From UBA6183 sp034676125 (lineage in GTDB: Bacteria > Bacteroidota > Bacteroidia > UKL13-3), in the NCBI GenBank assembly GCA_034676125.1, contig JAUCCO010000002.1, forward strand, positions 23,090 through 87,089: a stretch of 64,000 nucleotides of DNA, written 5' to 3'. Positions 34,950 through 43,025 of this stretch are shown piece after piece. How positions within the stretch are numbered: position 1 is the stretch's first letter; every line of letters starts with the position of its first letter. The position numbers were made by a program, and so were the translations under genes. The notes beneath the pieces were generated by a model. It was not told where the DNA came from. It saw only the letters and a list, made by a program, of their open reading frames with translations, and did no database searches.

Positions 34950-35957
34950 ATGAGTAAACAAGTTAAAGTTTTATTGGTATTGATGGTTGCAGCAGCAGCT
35001 ATTTATTTTTTAGTAATTCGTAAACCGTTAAGGACGTATAGTGGCGATGGAACCGATTTTGCTATTGAAGATACTGGTAGCATAACTAAGGTATTTATTG
35101 CAGATGCACGAAAAGCAACAGTGCTTTTAACCAAACAAGCCAATGGAAATTGGATGGTTGATAACAAAATTTTTGCCGATTTAACTAAGGTAAACTTGTT
35201 GTTACAAACCATGCACGATGTTAAAATGCGTAACCCACTAGGCGAAAACCAATATAACACCGTAATAAAAGATTTAACGGCTGCTGGTATTAAGGTGGAG
35301 TTTTATAAGGGTAATGATTTAATTAAAACCATTTATGTTGGTCAAGCAACCCTCGATCAATCGGGTACTTTTATGATGATAGATGGTGCAAAAACACCTT
35401 TTGTAGCCCACATACCTGGTTTTGTGGGATACCTAACACCTCGTTTTCCGACAAACCCTGTTAAATGGAAAACCAAGTTAATTTTTGATGCGGATGCAAA
35501 TGATATAGCCAATGTTTCTGTATCATACCCAATTACTCCACAACAATCATTTACCATTGATAATACAACTGCCGCACCAGTTTTAAAAGATGGCTCTGGT
35601 AACATTATCCAAGCAGATGTTAACTTTATTAAATATTATTTAGGTAGTTTTAAGCAATTGTATGCCGAGGCTTATGATGATAACTTTACCGCTGCTCAAC
35701 ATGATTCTATTGCGAATGGAGATGCCTATTGTATAATTAAATTAACGGATAAAGCGGGAGTAGATCAATCATTAAAATTGCATATTAAAGGGGTTGATTT
35801 AAAAACAAAAAGCAGGTATGATGACAATGGAGTTGAACTTACTTTTGATACCGATAAATACTTTGGTTTTGTAAATAACGATAACAATATGATGTACATA
35901 CAAAACTATAACTTTGGTAGGGTACTAAAAAAGCTTAGTGATTTTAAAAAGAAATAA
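34950..35957 (+). CDS. DUF4340 domain-containing protein
   Basis: 335 residues: an N-terminal helix (VLLVLMVAAAAIYFLVI) then a DUF4340 domain with DFAIEDTGSITKVFI, the VDNKIFADLTKVNLLLQTM lever region and WKTKLIFDADANDIANVSV. DUF4340 proteins often follow GldG-type genes in auxiliary ABC export modules of many phyla, so this is a likely fourth subunit of the GldAFG complex here. No biochemical role is known. Confidence 0.8.
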   Translation: MSKQVKVLLVLMVAAAAIYFLVIRKPLRTYSGDGTDFAIEDTGSITKVFIADARKATVLLTKQANGNWMVDNKIFADLTKVNLLLQTMHDVKMRNPLGENQYNTVIKDLTAAGIKVEFYKGNDLIKTIYVGQATLDQSGTFMMIDGAKTPFVAHIPGFVGYLTPRFPTNPVKWKTKLIFDADANDIANVSVSYPITPQQSFTIDNTTAAPVLKDGSGNIIQADVNFIKYYLGSFKQLYAEAYDDNFTAAQHDSIANGDAYCIIKLTDKAGVDQSLKLHIKGVDLKTKSRYDDNGVELTFDTDKYFGFVNNDNNMMYIQNYNFGRVLKKLSDFKKK

Positions 35958-35975
35958 TTGTTGTATGTTAGCTAT

Positions 35976-38027
35976 ATGAAACACATAATTATTTTTATTT
36001 TATTTTGTTTTATTATAAGTGATATTGAGGCGCAAAATGTTCGACAGCATGAGCAAATTGATAGCCTTGAAGCAGTAGTAGCTAGCCAAAGTCAGGATAC
36101 ATTACTTTGTCATACTTATTGTAATTTGGCACTAAACTACCGTTCAATAAATATGGACAGTGTGATTTATTGGGCCGATAAGGCTGATGTATTAAGCAAT
36201 AAACTTAATTTTAACAAAGGCATTCAGTTGGCTAATAATAATTTGGGTATTGCATATTACACAACAGGAAAATATACCGAAGCTATTGATGCTTTTATAA
36301 AAAGTAAAAATGCTGCTGCTAAAAGACACGATACAATTAATTTAGCTTGGGCTTATAATAATATTGGTAACGTTTATATAGATTTAGCAGATTACAAAAC
36401 CACATTGTTGTATTATGATAGTGCCTTTAAACTGCGAAAATTATTAAATGACAGTGGCGCGATGGCCCAAAGTTATATAAACTTTGGATATGTATATAAA
36501 GAGTTAGGGATTTATTCAAAAGCTCTGCTATCCTTATACGATGCGGTTAAAATACTTGAAAAAAACAATAACGAGCAGAGTTTAGCTTATTGTTATGATT
36601 TTATAGGTTCTGTATATAGCCAACAAAAAAAGTTTAGTTACTCCAATGTGTTTTATCAAAAAGCACTCGCTTTATATATCAAAAACAATTACCGTTCGGG
36701 CGAGGCAATTGCGTTAAACTCTTTGGGTACTAATTATTACTCATTGGGTAATACAGAAAAAGGAAAGGCATTAGTTTATCAAGCCTATAAAATTTACGAA
36801 GATTTAAAAGACATTCGTCAGTTGGCTATTGTAAGCAGTACGTTAAGCGAGTTTTATACCAACGAAAACCAGCCTGATTCAGCATTAATTTTGGCTCAAA
36901 AGTCTATTCAATACCACCTGCAAACCAATAATACGAGGCAATTAGGTGGAGCATATTTAAAACTATCAAATGCACAGGCTAAGTTAGGTAAATATAAAGA
37001 GGCAATTATATCTGCACAAAAAGCATATGAACTAACCCAAAGTACAGGCGAATTAAATAGTAAAAAACAAATTGCCGAAGCCCTAAGTAATTTGTATTTA
37101 AAGCAAGGTGATTTTGAGAATGCATATAAATATCAAATAATATATGGAGACATAAAAGATAGTTTGATAAACATTGCTAGTGAACGTGCAATTGCCGAAA
37201 TGCAAACAAAATATCAAACCGAAAAAAAGGATATTGAAATTGAAAAACAAGCTATAGAAATTAAGCGGAAACAAACTCAACTGGCATTATCCATATTTGC
37301 CATAATTGCTGTTTTGGTGGTATCGGTATTGTTGTACAGTAGGCATGTATTAAAACAAAAAGCACTACTTAATGCAGTTTTACTTAAAGAGCAAAATATG
37401 CGAAACAAGGCCATTATTGAGGCCGAGGAAAAAGAAAGAGTACGTATTGCAAAAGAGCTTCATGATGGTATTGGGCAGCAGTTAAGTGCTACAAAAATGA
37501 ATTTATCAGCACTCGAAAATAAAATTGACTTAGCGGATAAATACTTATTTGATGTGGCCATACAATTGGTAGATGATGCGGTAAAAGAAGTAAGAAGTAT
37601 TTCGCATAATATGATGCCAAATGCTTTGATAAAATTAGGTTTGGCTAGTGCTGTTAGAGATTTTATAAATAAATTAGGAACTGGAGATAACCTAAAAGTA
37701 AACCTGGAAATTGTTGGCCTAAAAGAAACTTTACCAGCTAATATTTCAACAGTTTTATACAGGGTAGTACAAGAGTGTGTTACCAATATTGTTAAACATG
37801 CACAAGCAAGTGTAGTTAACATTCAGTTTATTATGCATCAAGATAACCTAACCATTATGATTGAAGATAATGGAGTAGGGTTTGATACCAAAAACATCAA
37901 TCAATTTGAAGGAATTGGATTAAAAAACATGATTTCGAGGGTTGAGTTTTTAAACGGCACTGTTGATTTTGATTCCACCATTGGCAAAGGAACCACCACC
38001 ATTATTAATGTGCCAGTTACAGGTTAG
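35976..38027 (+). CDS. TPR-containing sensor histidine kinase (HisKA_3, NarX/LiaS type)
   Basis: 683 residues: a signal peptide (MKHIIIFILFCFIISDIEAQ), periplasmic tetratricopeptide repeats (about 30-400, for example ANNNLGIAYYTTGKYTEAID), one membrane helix (about 430-452), HisKA_3 with the phosphorylated His496 in ELHDGIGQQLSATKMNL, and an HATPase domain (NIVKHAQ, IEDNGVGFD, GIGLKNM). It senses something through periplasmic TPRs and would signal to a LuxR-type response regulator, which is not adjacent. ATG 35976 is preferred over an upstream TTG; a degenerate box TATGTTAG ends 4 nt before it. Confidence 0.88.
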   Translation: MKHIIIFILFCFIISDIEAQNVRQHEQIDSLEAVVASQSQDTLLCHTYCNLALNYRSINMDSVIYWADKADVLSNKLNFNKGIQLANNNLGIAYYTTGKYTEAIDAFIKSKNAAAKRHDTINLAWAYNNIGNVYIDLADYKTTLLYYDSAFKLRKLLNDSGAMAQSYINFGYVYKELGIYSKALLSLYDAVKILEKNNNEQSLAYCYDFIGSVYSQQKKFSYSNVFYQKALALYIKNNYRSGEAIALNSLGTNYYSLGNTEKGKALVYQAYKIYEDLKDIRQLAIVSSTLSEFYTNENQPDSALILAQKSIQYHLQTNNTRQLGGAYLKLSNAQAKLGKYKEAIISAQKAYELTQSTGELNSKKQIAEALSNLYLKQGDFENAYKYQIIYGDIKDSLINIASERAIAEMQTKYQTEKKDIEIEKQAIEIKRKQTQLALSIFAIIAVLVVSVLLYSRHVLKQKALLNAVLLKEQNMRNKAIIEAEEKERVRIAKELHDGIGQQLSATKMNLSALENKIDLADKYLFDVAIQLVDDAVKEVRSISHNMMPNALIKLGLASAVRDFINKLGTGDNLKVNLEIVGLKETLPANISTVLYRVVQECVTNIVKHAQASVVNIQFIMHQDNLTIMIEDNGVGFDTKNINQFEGIGLKNMISRVEFLNGTVDFDSTIGKGTTTIINVPVTG

Positions 38028-38059
38028 AAATTCTTGTGGAGTAAAGTTAAATATTTAAT

Positions 38060-38626
38060 CTACTTCTCCCATTTTAATGTTTGTATCATGTGCATGATGT
38101 CTTTTTCTAAGAAACTAAGCACTGGGGCAATACTATCTACATTGGTGCGCACATTAAAGTAAAGTGCACCTCGCATATAATTTGAAATACTATCAGTTAC
38201 ATAAAATTGAAAGTTGGTAGCCGTATTTCCGCTCAACTCATAAATCATTCCATGTAGGCGTTCGTTTTCTATATAGGTTTCGTAAATCTCATCGGCTTTT
38301 ACAGTGTGTTTATAAACCAAAGTTCTGGCATCTTCGGCAAGTTTATTAAGGTCGCTTGGTTTAGCTACCTTATCAAAACTAATGTGTAAGGTGGCATTAT
38401 AAGGCTGGTAATAAATATTAAACCAGCATTTTTGATGTTCCATGCTAAAGTCGGGTAATACTGTTGCGTAATCAGGTATTTCGCAGCTAAAGCCACAATC
38501 GTTATGGTAGGCTGTGTATTGTTTTGGTTCAAAAACAAAACGCTGAAAACCGCGTGGTTTTGGTGTGTAATCTTCATTACATCCTACAAAAGCAATTGAT
38601 AACACCAACCATAAAAAAACTCTCAT
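38060..38626 (-). CDS. gldD: Gliding-motility lipoprotein GldD
   Basis: 188 residues with a lipoprotein signal (MRVFLWLVLSIAFVGC, Cys16). After it YTPKPRGFQRFVFEPKQY, a conserved Cys-rich strand CGFSCEIPDYA and CWFNIYYQPYNATLHISF match GldD. It is essential for gliding and for T9SS function in F. johnsoniae; its precise role is unknown. It follows gldE by 3 nt, as in other Bacteroidota. Confidence 0.9.
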   Translation of the reverse strand: MRVFLWLVLSIAFVGCNEDYTPKPRGFQRFVFEPKQYTAYHNDCGFSCEIPDYATVLPDFSMEHQKCWFNIYYQPYNATLHISFDKVAKPSDLNKLAEDARTLVYKHTVKADEIYETYIENERLHGMIYELSGNTATNFQFYVTDSISNYMRGALYFNVRTNVDSIAPVLSFLEKDIMHMIQTLKWEK

Positions 38627-38629
38627 AAA

Positions 38630-39985
38630 CTAAGCTTGGGTATTTGGGTTTAATAACTCAACTTTTACACGTTTTATTCTGCGTTTATCTGCCGATTCGA
38701 TGACGAATTTAAAATTGTCATAAAAAATTTCATCTCCTTTTTTAGGCATTTCTTCGTGCAGTTCTAATAACAAACCACCTAAAGTCTCAGCATCCTCTTT
38801 GGCATCATCAAATATATTACTCTCAACCTCCATAAACTTACACATATCGTTTATAGAAATTTTAGCTTCAAACACATAAGTATATTCATTTAAGCGCGAG
38901 TAAAATACTTCATCTTCATCAAACTCATCATTTATCTCACCAAATATTTCTTCTAAAATATCCTCCATGGTAACTAAACCTTGGGTTCCACCAAACTCAT
39001 CAACCACAACTGCTAAATGCACACGTTTACTCTGAAACTCTTTTAATAGATCGTCAATCTTTTTGCTCTCGGGTACAAAGTATGGTTTGCGTATTAAAGT
39101 TAGCCAGTTAAAATCATCATCATTGTGCATGTGTGGCAGCAAATCTTTAATATAAAGTACACCATTAATATTATCTAAATTGTTGGTATAAACTGGTACA
39201 CGCGAGTAGCCCCAATCGTTAATTTTAAGTAATAATTGTTTAAATGGGGTATCAGATTTTATTGCAGTAACATCGGGTCTTTGACGCATAATTTGGCGAA
39301 CATTGGTATTGCCAAAATTCACTATCGATTTTAATATTATTTTTTCTTCTTTAGGCGTTTCTTCTTCGTTGGTTATATCAATTGCATGGGTAAGTTCATC
39401 AACCGAAAGTATATGGCCTTTTTTGGTTACACGCTTATCAATTATCGAAGTAGATTTTACCAATATTGTTACAAAAGGTTTTAGCAATTTGCTAAGTGTA
39501 AACATTGGAATAGCTACAAATTTTGATACACGTACATTATTTTGTGTGGCATATATTTTAGGCATTACCTCGCCAAACAATACTAAAATAAAAGTTACCA
39601 ATACAATCTCAATAAAAAACCCAATAATTGGGCTGCTGGTAAAATTAAACACCATTCCAATAATTATGGTAGAAACCATTACAATGGCAATGTTTACAAA
39701 AGTGTTTGAAATAAGTATGGTGGCCAGTAAATGTTTGGGATGATTTATTAAGTAACCTATGTATTTTGAGGTGCGAGTTTCTTCCTCTATTAGTTCTTCT
39801 ATTTGCAGTTTTGTTAAACTAAAAAAAGCATTTTCGGAACTAGATATAATAGCCGAGCATATTACAAGTAAAGCTACAATTACGAGGCTCATTACAATAG
39901 TGCCCACATCAGCAGTGGTAAGGGTTGTGTTAATAATGCTTAACACATTATTGACCGGAGGTTCGGAAATTAAACTACTTTGCAA
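38630..39985 (-). CDS. gldE: Gliding-motility-associated CNNM/CorC-type membrane protein GldE
   Basis: About 451 residues: a DUF21 membrane domain (about 30-200, SSSENAFFSLTKLQIEEL), a pair of CBS domains (about 215-345, RVPVYTNNLDNINGVLYIKD and DEFGGTQGLVTMEDILEEIF) and a CorC/HlyC C-terminal domain (about 360-445). The paralogous family includes magnesium/cobalt efflux proteins; in gliding bacteria this member works with GldD. The start is TTG at 39985: no ATG lies upstream in frame, and the first internal ATG (codon 32) would cut into the first helix. Gene order mutY-ssb-gldE-gldD is diagnostic. Confidence 0.88.
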   Translation of the reverse strand: MQSSLISEPPVNNVLSIINTTLTTADVGTIVMSLVIVALLVICSAIISSSENAFFSLTKLQIEELIEEETRTSKYIGYLINHPKHLLATILISNTFVNIAIVMVSTIIIGMVFNFTSSPIIGFFIEIVLVTFILVLFGEVMPKIYATQNNVRVSKFVAIPMFTLSKLLKPFVTILVKSTSIIDKRVTKKGHILSVDELTHAIDITNEEETPKEEKIILKSIVNFGNTNVRQIMRQRPDVTAIKSDTPFKQLLLKINDWGYSRVPVYTNNLDNINGVLYIKDLLPHMHNDDDFNWLTLIRKPYFVPESKKIDDLLKEFQSKRVHLAVVVDEFGGTQGLVTMEDILEEIFGEINDEFDEDEVFYSRLNEYTYVFEAKISINDMCKFMEVESNIFDDAKEDAETLGGLLLELHEEMPKKGDEIFYDNFKFVIESADKRRIKRVKVELLNPNTQA

Positions 39986-40016
39986 AGTATATAAATTAAG
40001 TTAAAAAATTAATGCA

Positions 40017-40466
40017 TTAAAATGGTAAATCGTCCATTTCGTTTGCATTATTATCTGTATCTGTTGGAGGAGGTTGCGATATATTACCAGACTCATTATT
40101 TTGAGTTCCATCAGAGTTGTTTGCTGTACGCGAACCCAGCAAAGTTATGTTATTCGCTCTTATTTTTATGCCTGTTCGTTCAATTCCTTGTTGATCGGTC
40201 CATTTTTCGGTCCTAATCTTGCCTTCTATATATACACTCGAGCCTTTTTTTAAATATTTATAAGCTACATCTGCTAAGTTATCCCATAACTCCACTCGAT
40301 GCCATTCGGTATCTGTTCTTCTTTCGCCAGTGCGGCTATCATTGTAGCTTTCACTGGTGGCTAAACTAATGGTTAAAACTCTTCTGGTATTGTTTTGTCC
40401 TAACACACGAGGTTGCTCTGGGTCGCGGCCCAAATTGCCAACCAAAATTACTTTATTTACGCTCAT
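40017..40466 (-). CDS. ssb: Single-stranded DNA-binding protein
   Basis: 149 residues: an OB fold (about 1-110, MSVNKVILVGNLGRDPEQP, EWHRVELWDNLADVAYKYLK, GSSVYIEGKIRTEKWTDQQG), a disordered Asn/Gly-rich linker and the acidic partner-binding tip DDLPF. It protects single-stranded DNA and recruits repair and replication proteins. It starts 17 nt after mutY ends and continues into gldE after 31 nt. Confidence 0.97.
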   Translation of the reverse strand: MSVNKVILVGNLGRDPEQPRVLGQNNTRRVLTISLATSESYNDSRTGERRTDTEWHRVELWDNLADVAYKYLKKGSSVYIEGKIRTEKWTDQQGIERTGIKIRANNITLLGSRTANNSDGTQNNESGNISQPPPTDTDNNANEMDDLPF

Positions 40467-40483
40467 AATTATTGTACTATAAG

Positions 40484-41533
40484 TTAGGGCAATATACTAA
40501 TCAAAAAACGCTCAAGCAAGCGGGGCACAGCAAAATTATTTATTTGGCTTAATGGCACCTTTACAAAACCATTGTTTTCGGTTGGTTTTATTTGTTTTGA
40601 AGTAACTTGCCAAAACACAGCATATATGGTTTGATGCGTAAGTTGGTGTTTAGCTGTAAATATAGGCTTAAGGCTTTTTGGCAGTTTATTTAGTAGGGTT
40701 TTTAATTTGGGTTGATGCAAAAGTTCTTCTTCAGTAATTGATGTATCGGTTTCAATTAAAGGAAACTCGAATAATTTATTCCAAATGCCTTCATCAATGC
40801 GTTGTCGTAAGTATGTATTATCACCATCATGTATGTATAAATAGTTAAGGTAGCGATTTATTGGCTTGCGTTTTTTCTCTTTTACAGGAAAATCGTAAAC
40901 ACGCTTTTGTGCATAAGCTTGGCACTGTAATCTCAACACACAACTTTGGCAAAGTGCTAACTTAGGTTTACACACCATAGCGCCCAACTCCATAATGGCT
41001 TGGTTATGCAATGCAGGCGCATCAAGGTTTAATAAATCTTGTGCCAATTGGGCAAATAACTTTTTACCTGATGTACTATTTATAGGTTCATCTATTGCAT
41101 ATAATCTAGCAAGTACACGATATACATTTCCATCAACCACAGCTTTGGCCTCATTAAATGCAAAGGATGAAATTGCTGCTGCCGTATATGGGCCAATTCC
41201 TTTTAAGTTTAGCAACTCAGCATAAGTTTCTGGAAACACACCATTATAACTATTTACCAAAATTCGAGCAGTTTTAAGCATATTACTTGCTCTATTGTAA
41301 TAACCTAAGCCTTGCCATAGTTTCATAACGTTATTATCATCAGCTTCGGCAAGCTGTTTTATGGTGGGATAATGCTCAATAAATTTGAGGTAATAAGGCA
41401 ATCCTTGTTCAACTCGGGTTTGTTGTAATATAATTTCCGATAACCAAATGTGATAAGGGTTAAGATTATTACGCCATGGTAAATCACGCTTATTGGCTAA
41501 GTACCAATTAATTAATGGTTGTAGAGGAGTCAT
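40484..41533 (-). CDS. mutY: A/G-specific adenine glycosylase
   Basis: 349 residues. It removes A opposite 8-oxoG. Seen: ISEIILQQTRVEQGLPYYLKF-type HhH region, the helix-hairpin-helix LKGIGPYTAAAISSFAF, the catalytic Asp in AVVDGNVYRVLARLY, the [4Fe-4S] cysteines C-x6-C-x2-C-x5-C around CKPKLALCQSCVLRLQC, and a C-terminal NUDIX-like MutY domain that reads 8-oxoG (about 230-345). First gene of the minus-strand cluster. Confidence 0.96.
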   Translation of the reverse strand: MTPLQPLINWYLANKRDLPWRNNLNPYHIWLSEIILQQTRVEQGLPYYLKFIEHYPTIKQLAEADDNNVMKLWQGLGYYNRASNMLKTARILVNSYNGVFPETYAELLNLKGIGPYTAAAISSFAFNEAKAVVDGNVYRVLARLYAIDEPINSTSGKKLFAQLAQDLLNLDAPALHNQAIMELGAMVCKPKLALCQSCVLRLQCQAYAQKRVYDFPVKEKKRKPINRYLNYLYIHDGDNTYLRQRIDEGIWNKLFEFPLIETDTSITEEELLHQPKLKTLLNKLPKSLKPIFTAKHQLTHQTIYAVFWQVTSKQIKPTENNGFVKVPLSQINNFAVPRLLERFLISILP

Positions 41534-41602
41534 ATATTATCAACAAAAGTAGGACTTCAATAATTTTTTCCATTGTATTAGTACTTTTTGTTTTGAATTT
41601 CA

Positions 41603-41610
41603 TACCTTTG
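41603..41610 (+). promoter_or_regulatory. -7 promoter box TACCTTTG for the HU operon
   Basis: TACCTTTG (TAnnTTTG), about 78 nt before the HU ATG, giving a 5' leader of roughly 70 nt. No consensus TTG at the usual spacing. Confidence 0.55.
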
Positions 41611-41687
41611 CAACCCGGATTATCAAATGATGGGGAAAGACAAACATTTGACTTTAAAGTTATTAATTGTTAAAAAAATAGTAGAAA

Positions 41688-42008
41688 ATGACAAAAGCAG
41701 AAGTAATTGCAGAAATCGCAACTAAAACAGGAATTGAGAAAGCACACGTGCAAGAAGCAGTAGAATCTTTCTTCAAAGTAGTAAGAACCTCTATGACAGA
41801 AGGTAAAAATGTTTATTTCCGTGGGTTTGGAAGCTTTGTAATTAAAAAGAGAGCTAAGAAAATTGCACGTAACATCAGTAAAAATACTGCAATGGTAATT
41901 GATGAACATTTTATCCCGAGCTTTAAACCAGCTAAAACTTTTGTAGATAAAGTTAAAAAAAGCGAAATGGTTAAAGCTAAAGCAGCTAAATTAGCAGCTA
42001 AAGCTTAA
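41688..42008 (+). CDS. HU-family DNA-binding protein with basic tail
   Basis: 106 residues. The HU/IHF fold (1-88) includes MTKAEVIAEIATKTGIEKAH, VRTSMTEGKNVYFRGFGSFV and IPSFKPAKTFVDKV, with a Lys/Ala-rich tail (SEMVKAKAAKLAAKA) absent from typical 90-residue HU. It compacts and bends DNA; the tail could add nonspecific affinity. The TAATG overlap with the next gene couples their translation. Confidence 0.92.
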   Translation: MTKAEVIAEIATKTGIEKAHVQEAVESFFKVVRTSMTEGKNVYFRGFGSFVIKKRAKKIARNISKNTAMVIDEHFIPSFKPAKTFVDKVKKSEMVKAKAAKLAAKA

Positions 42009-42826
42009 TGAAATTTAACGGCAAGCAAATTTTACTTGTTGCCATAGCCTTGGGGGTTATTACCACCTTGTTTGTTATGGGTTACAAAACTCCTTTTGCG
42101 CAATCAAGCGCAAAGGGAGTTTCTGTGGCAAGTAAACAATTTGATGTTGACGGTTTTTTGAAGGAACAAAAGTTAAAACTTACGCCTGCCTTGCAACAGC
42201 AAGTAGAGGTTCTTGAAGCCGACAAAAACAACAAAGAAAGTCTAGTACTATTGGTAAATCTTTGGGATTCGTTAAAAGTAACTTATGCAGGTGCATATTA
42301 TACCTATAAGTTGGCTCAAATTGAGAATGACGAAATTACCTGGTTTGCCGCTGGTAGTAAATTTTACAATGTAGCCAATTTTAGCGTAGATAGCGTGATT
42401 GGAATTGATGCAATAGCAAAAGCAAGAGATGCTTATGCAAAAGTGGTGGAGTTAAATCCCGCTAATTTGCAAGCAAAAAGTGCCTTGGCAGTTTGTATTA
42501 TTCAGGGCGATAACGATGTGATGAAGGGTGTAGGCCTTTTAAAAGAAGTTGTAGCAACAGATTCGAATAACGTTCAAGCTATTTTTACATTAGGTATGCT
42601 ATCAATACAAAGCAACCAATTTGATAAAGCTGAAGAACGTTTCGAAAAATTAATTAAACTTGAACCCTTTAATCCAGAGTATTATTTTTACTTAGGCGAA
42701 GTGTATGCAAAAGGTGGTAATGTGGCAAAAGCCATAAAAACCTACGAAACTTGCAGAACTTTGTTAACCGATAAAGAGGCAAAGAAGGAAATAGACCAAA
42801 TAATTAATAAACTTAATAAACTTTAA
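42008..42826 (+). CDS. TPR-containing membrane-anchored protein
   Basis: 272 residues: an N-terminal signal anchor (KQILLVAIALGVITTLFVMG) and about four tetratricopeptide units (about 60-265), including AYAKVVELNPANLQAKSAL and AEERFEKLIKLEPFNPEYYF. TPRs bind proteins; nothing here shows the partner. It is translationally coupled to HU (ATG overlaps the HU stop) and followed 5 nt later by the mS38-like gene, in the HU-TPR-small basic-RNase G order. Confidence 0.82.
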   Translation: MKFNGKQILLVAIALGVITTLFVMGYKTPFAQSSAKGVSVASKQFDVDGFLKEQKLKLTPALQQQVEVLEADKNNKESLVLLVNLWDSLKVTYAGAYYTYKLAQIENDEITWFAAGSKFYNVANFSVDSVIGIDAIAKARDAYAKVVELNPANLQAKSALAVCIIQGDNDVMKGVGLLKEVVATDSNNVQAIFTLGMLSIQSNQFDKAEERFEKLIKLEPFNPEYYFYLGEVYAKGGNVAKAIKTYETCRTLLTDKEAKKEIDQIINKLNKL

Positions 42827-42830
42827 TAGT

Positions 42831-42926
42831 ATGCCAAGCGGAAAGAAAAGAAAAAGACATAAGATCGCAACGCACAAGCGTAAAAAAAGACTACGTAAAA
42901 ACAGACATAAGACTAAGAAAAAATAA
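42831..42926 (+). CDS. 31-residue basic AURKAIP1/COX24-type (bS22/mS38-like) protein
   Basis: ATG 42831 gives MPSGKKRKRHKIATHKRKKR and ends KNRHKTKKK: 31 residues, more than half Lys/Arg/His. This is the highly conserved bacteroidete small basic protein carrying the AURKAIP1/COX24 motif, found in mitochondrial ribosomal protein mS38 and mycobacterial bS22. It is therefore probably a ribosomal small-subunit component binding rRNA; that role is inference from the motif. It lies 4 nt after the TPR gene and is terminated before RNase G. Confidence 0.85.
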   Translation: MPSGKKRKRHKIATHKRKKRLRKNRHKTKKK

Positions 42927-42983
42927 TTAATTTTTCTTAATTACTGATACACACATCTTTTTTATTCAAAAGATCTTAATGGT

Positions 42984-43016
42984 AAACCGTTCAATCGCTG
43001 GGCGGTTTGCTGTTTT
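42984..43016 (+). terminator. Terminator between the HU operon and rng
   Basis: Arms AAACCGTTCA (42984-42993) and TGGGCGGTTT (42999-43008) pair over 10 bp with two G-U pairs, followed by GCTGTTTTT. It ends the HU-TPR-mS38 transcript. Confidence 0.7.
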
Positions 43017-43025
43017 TAAACACAC

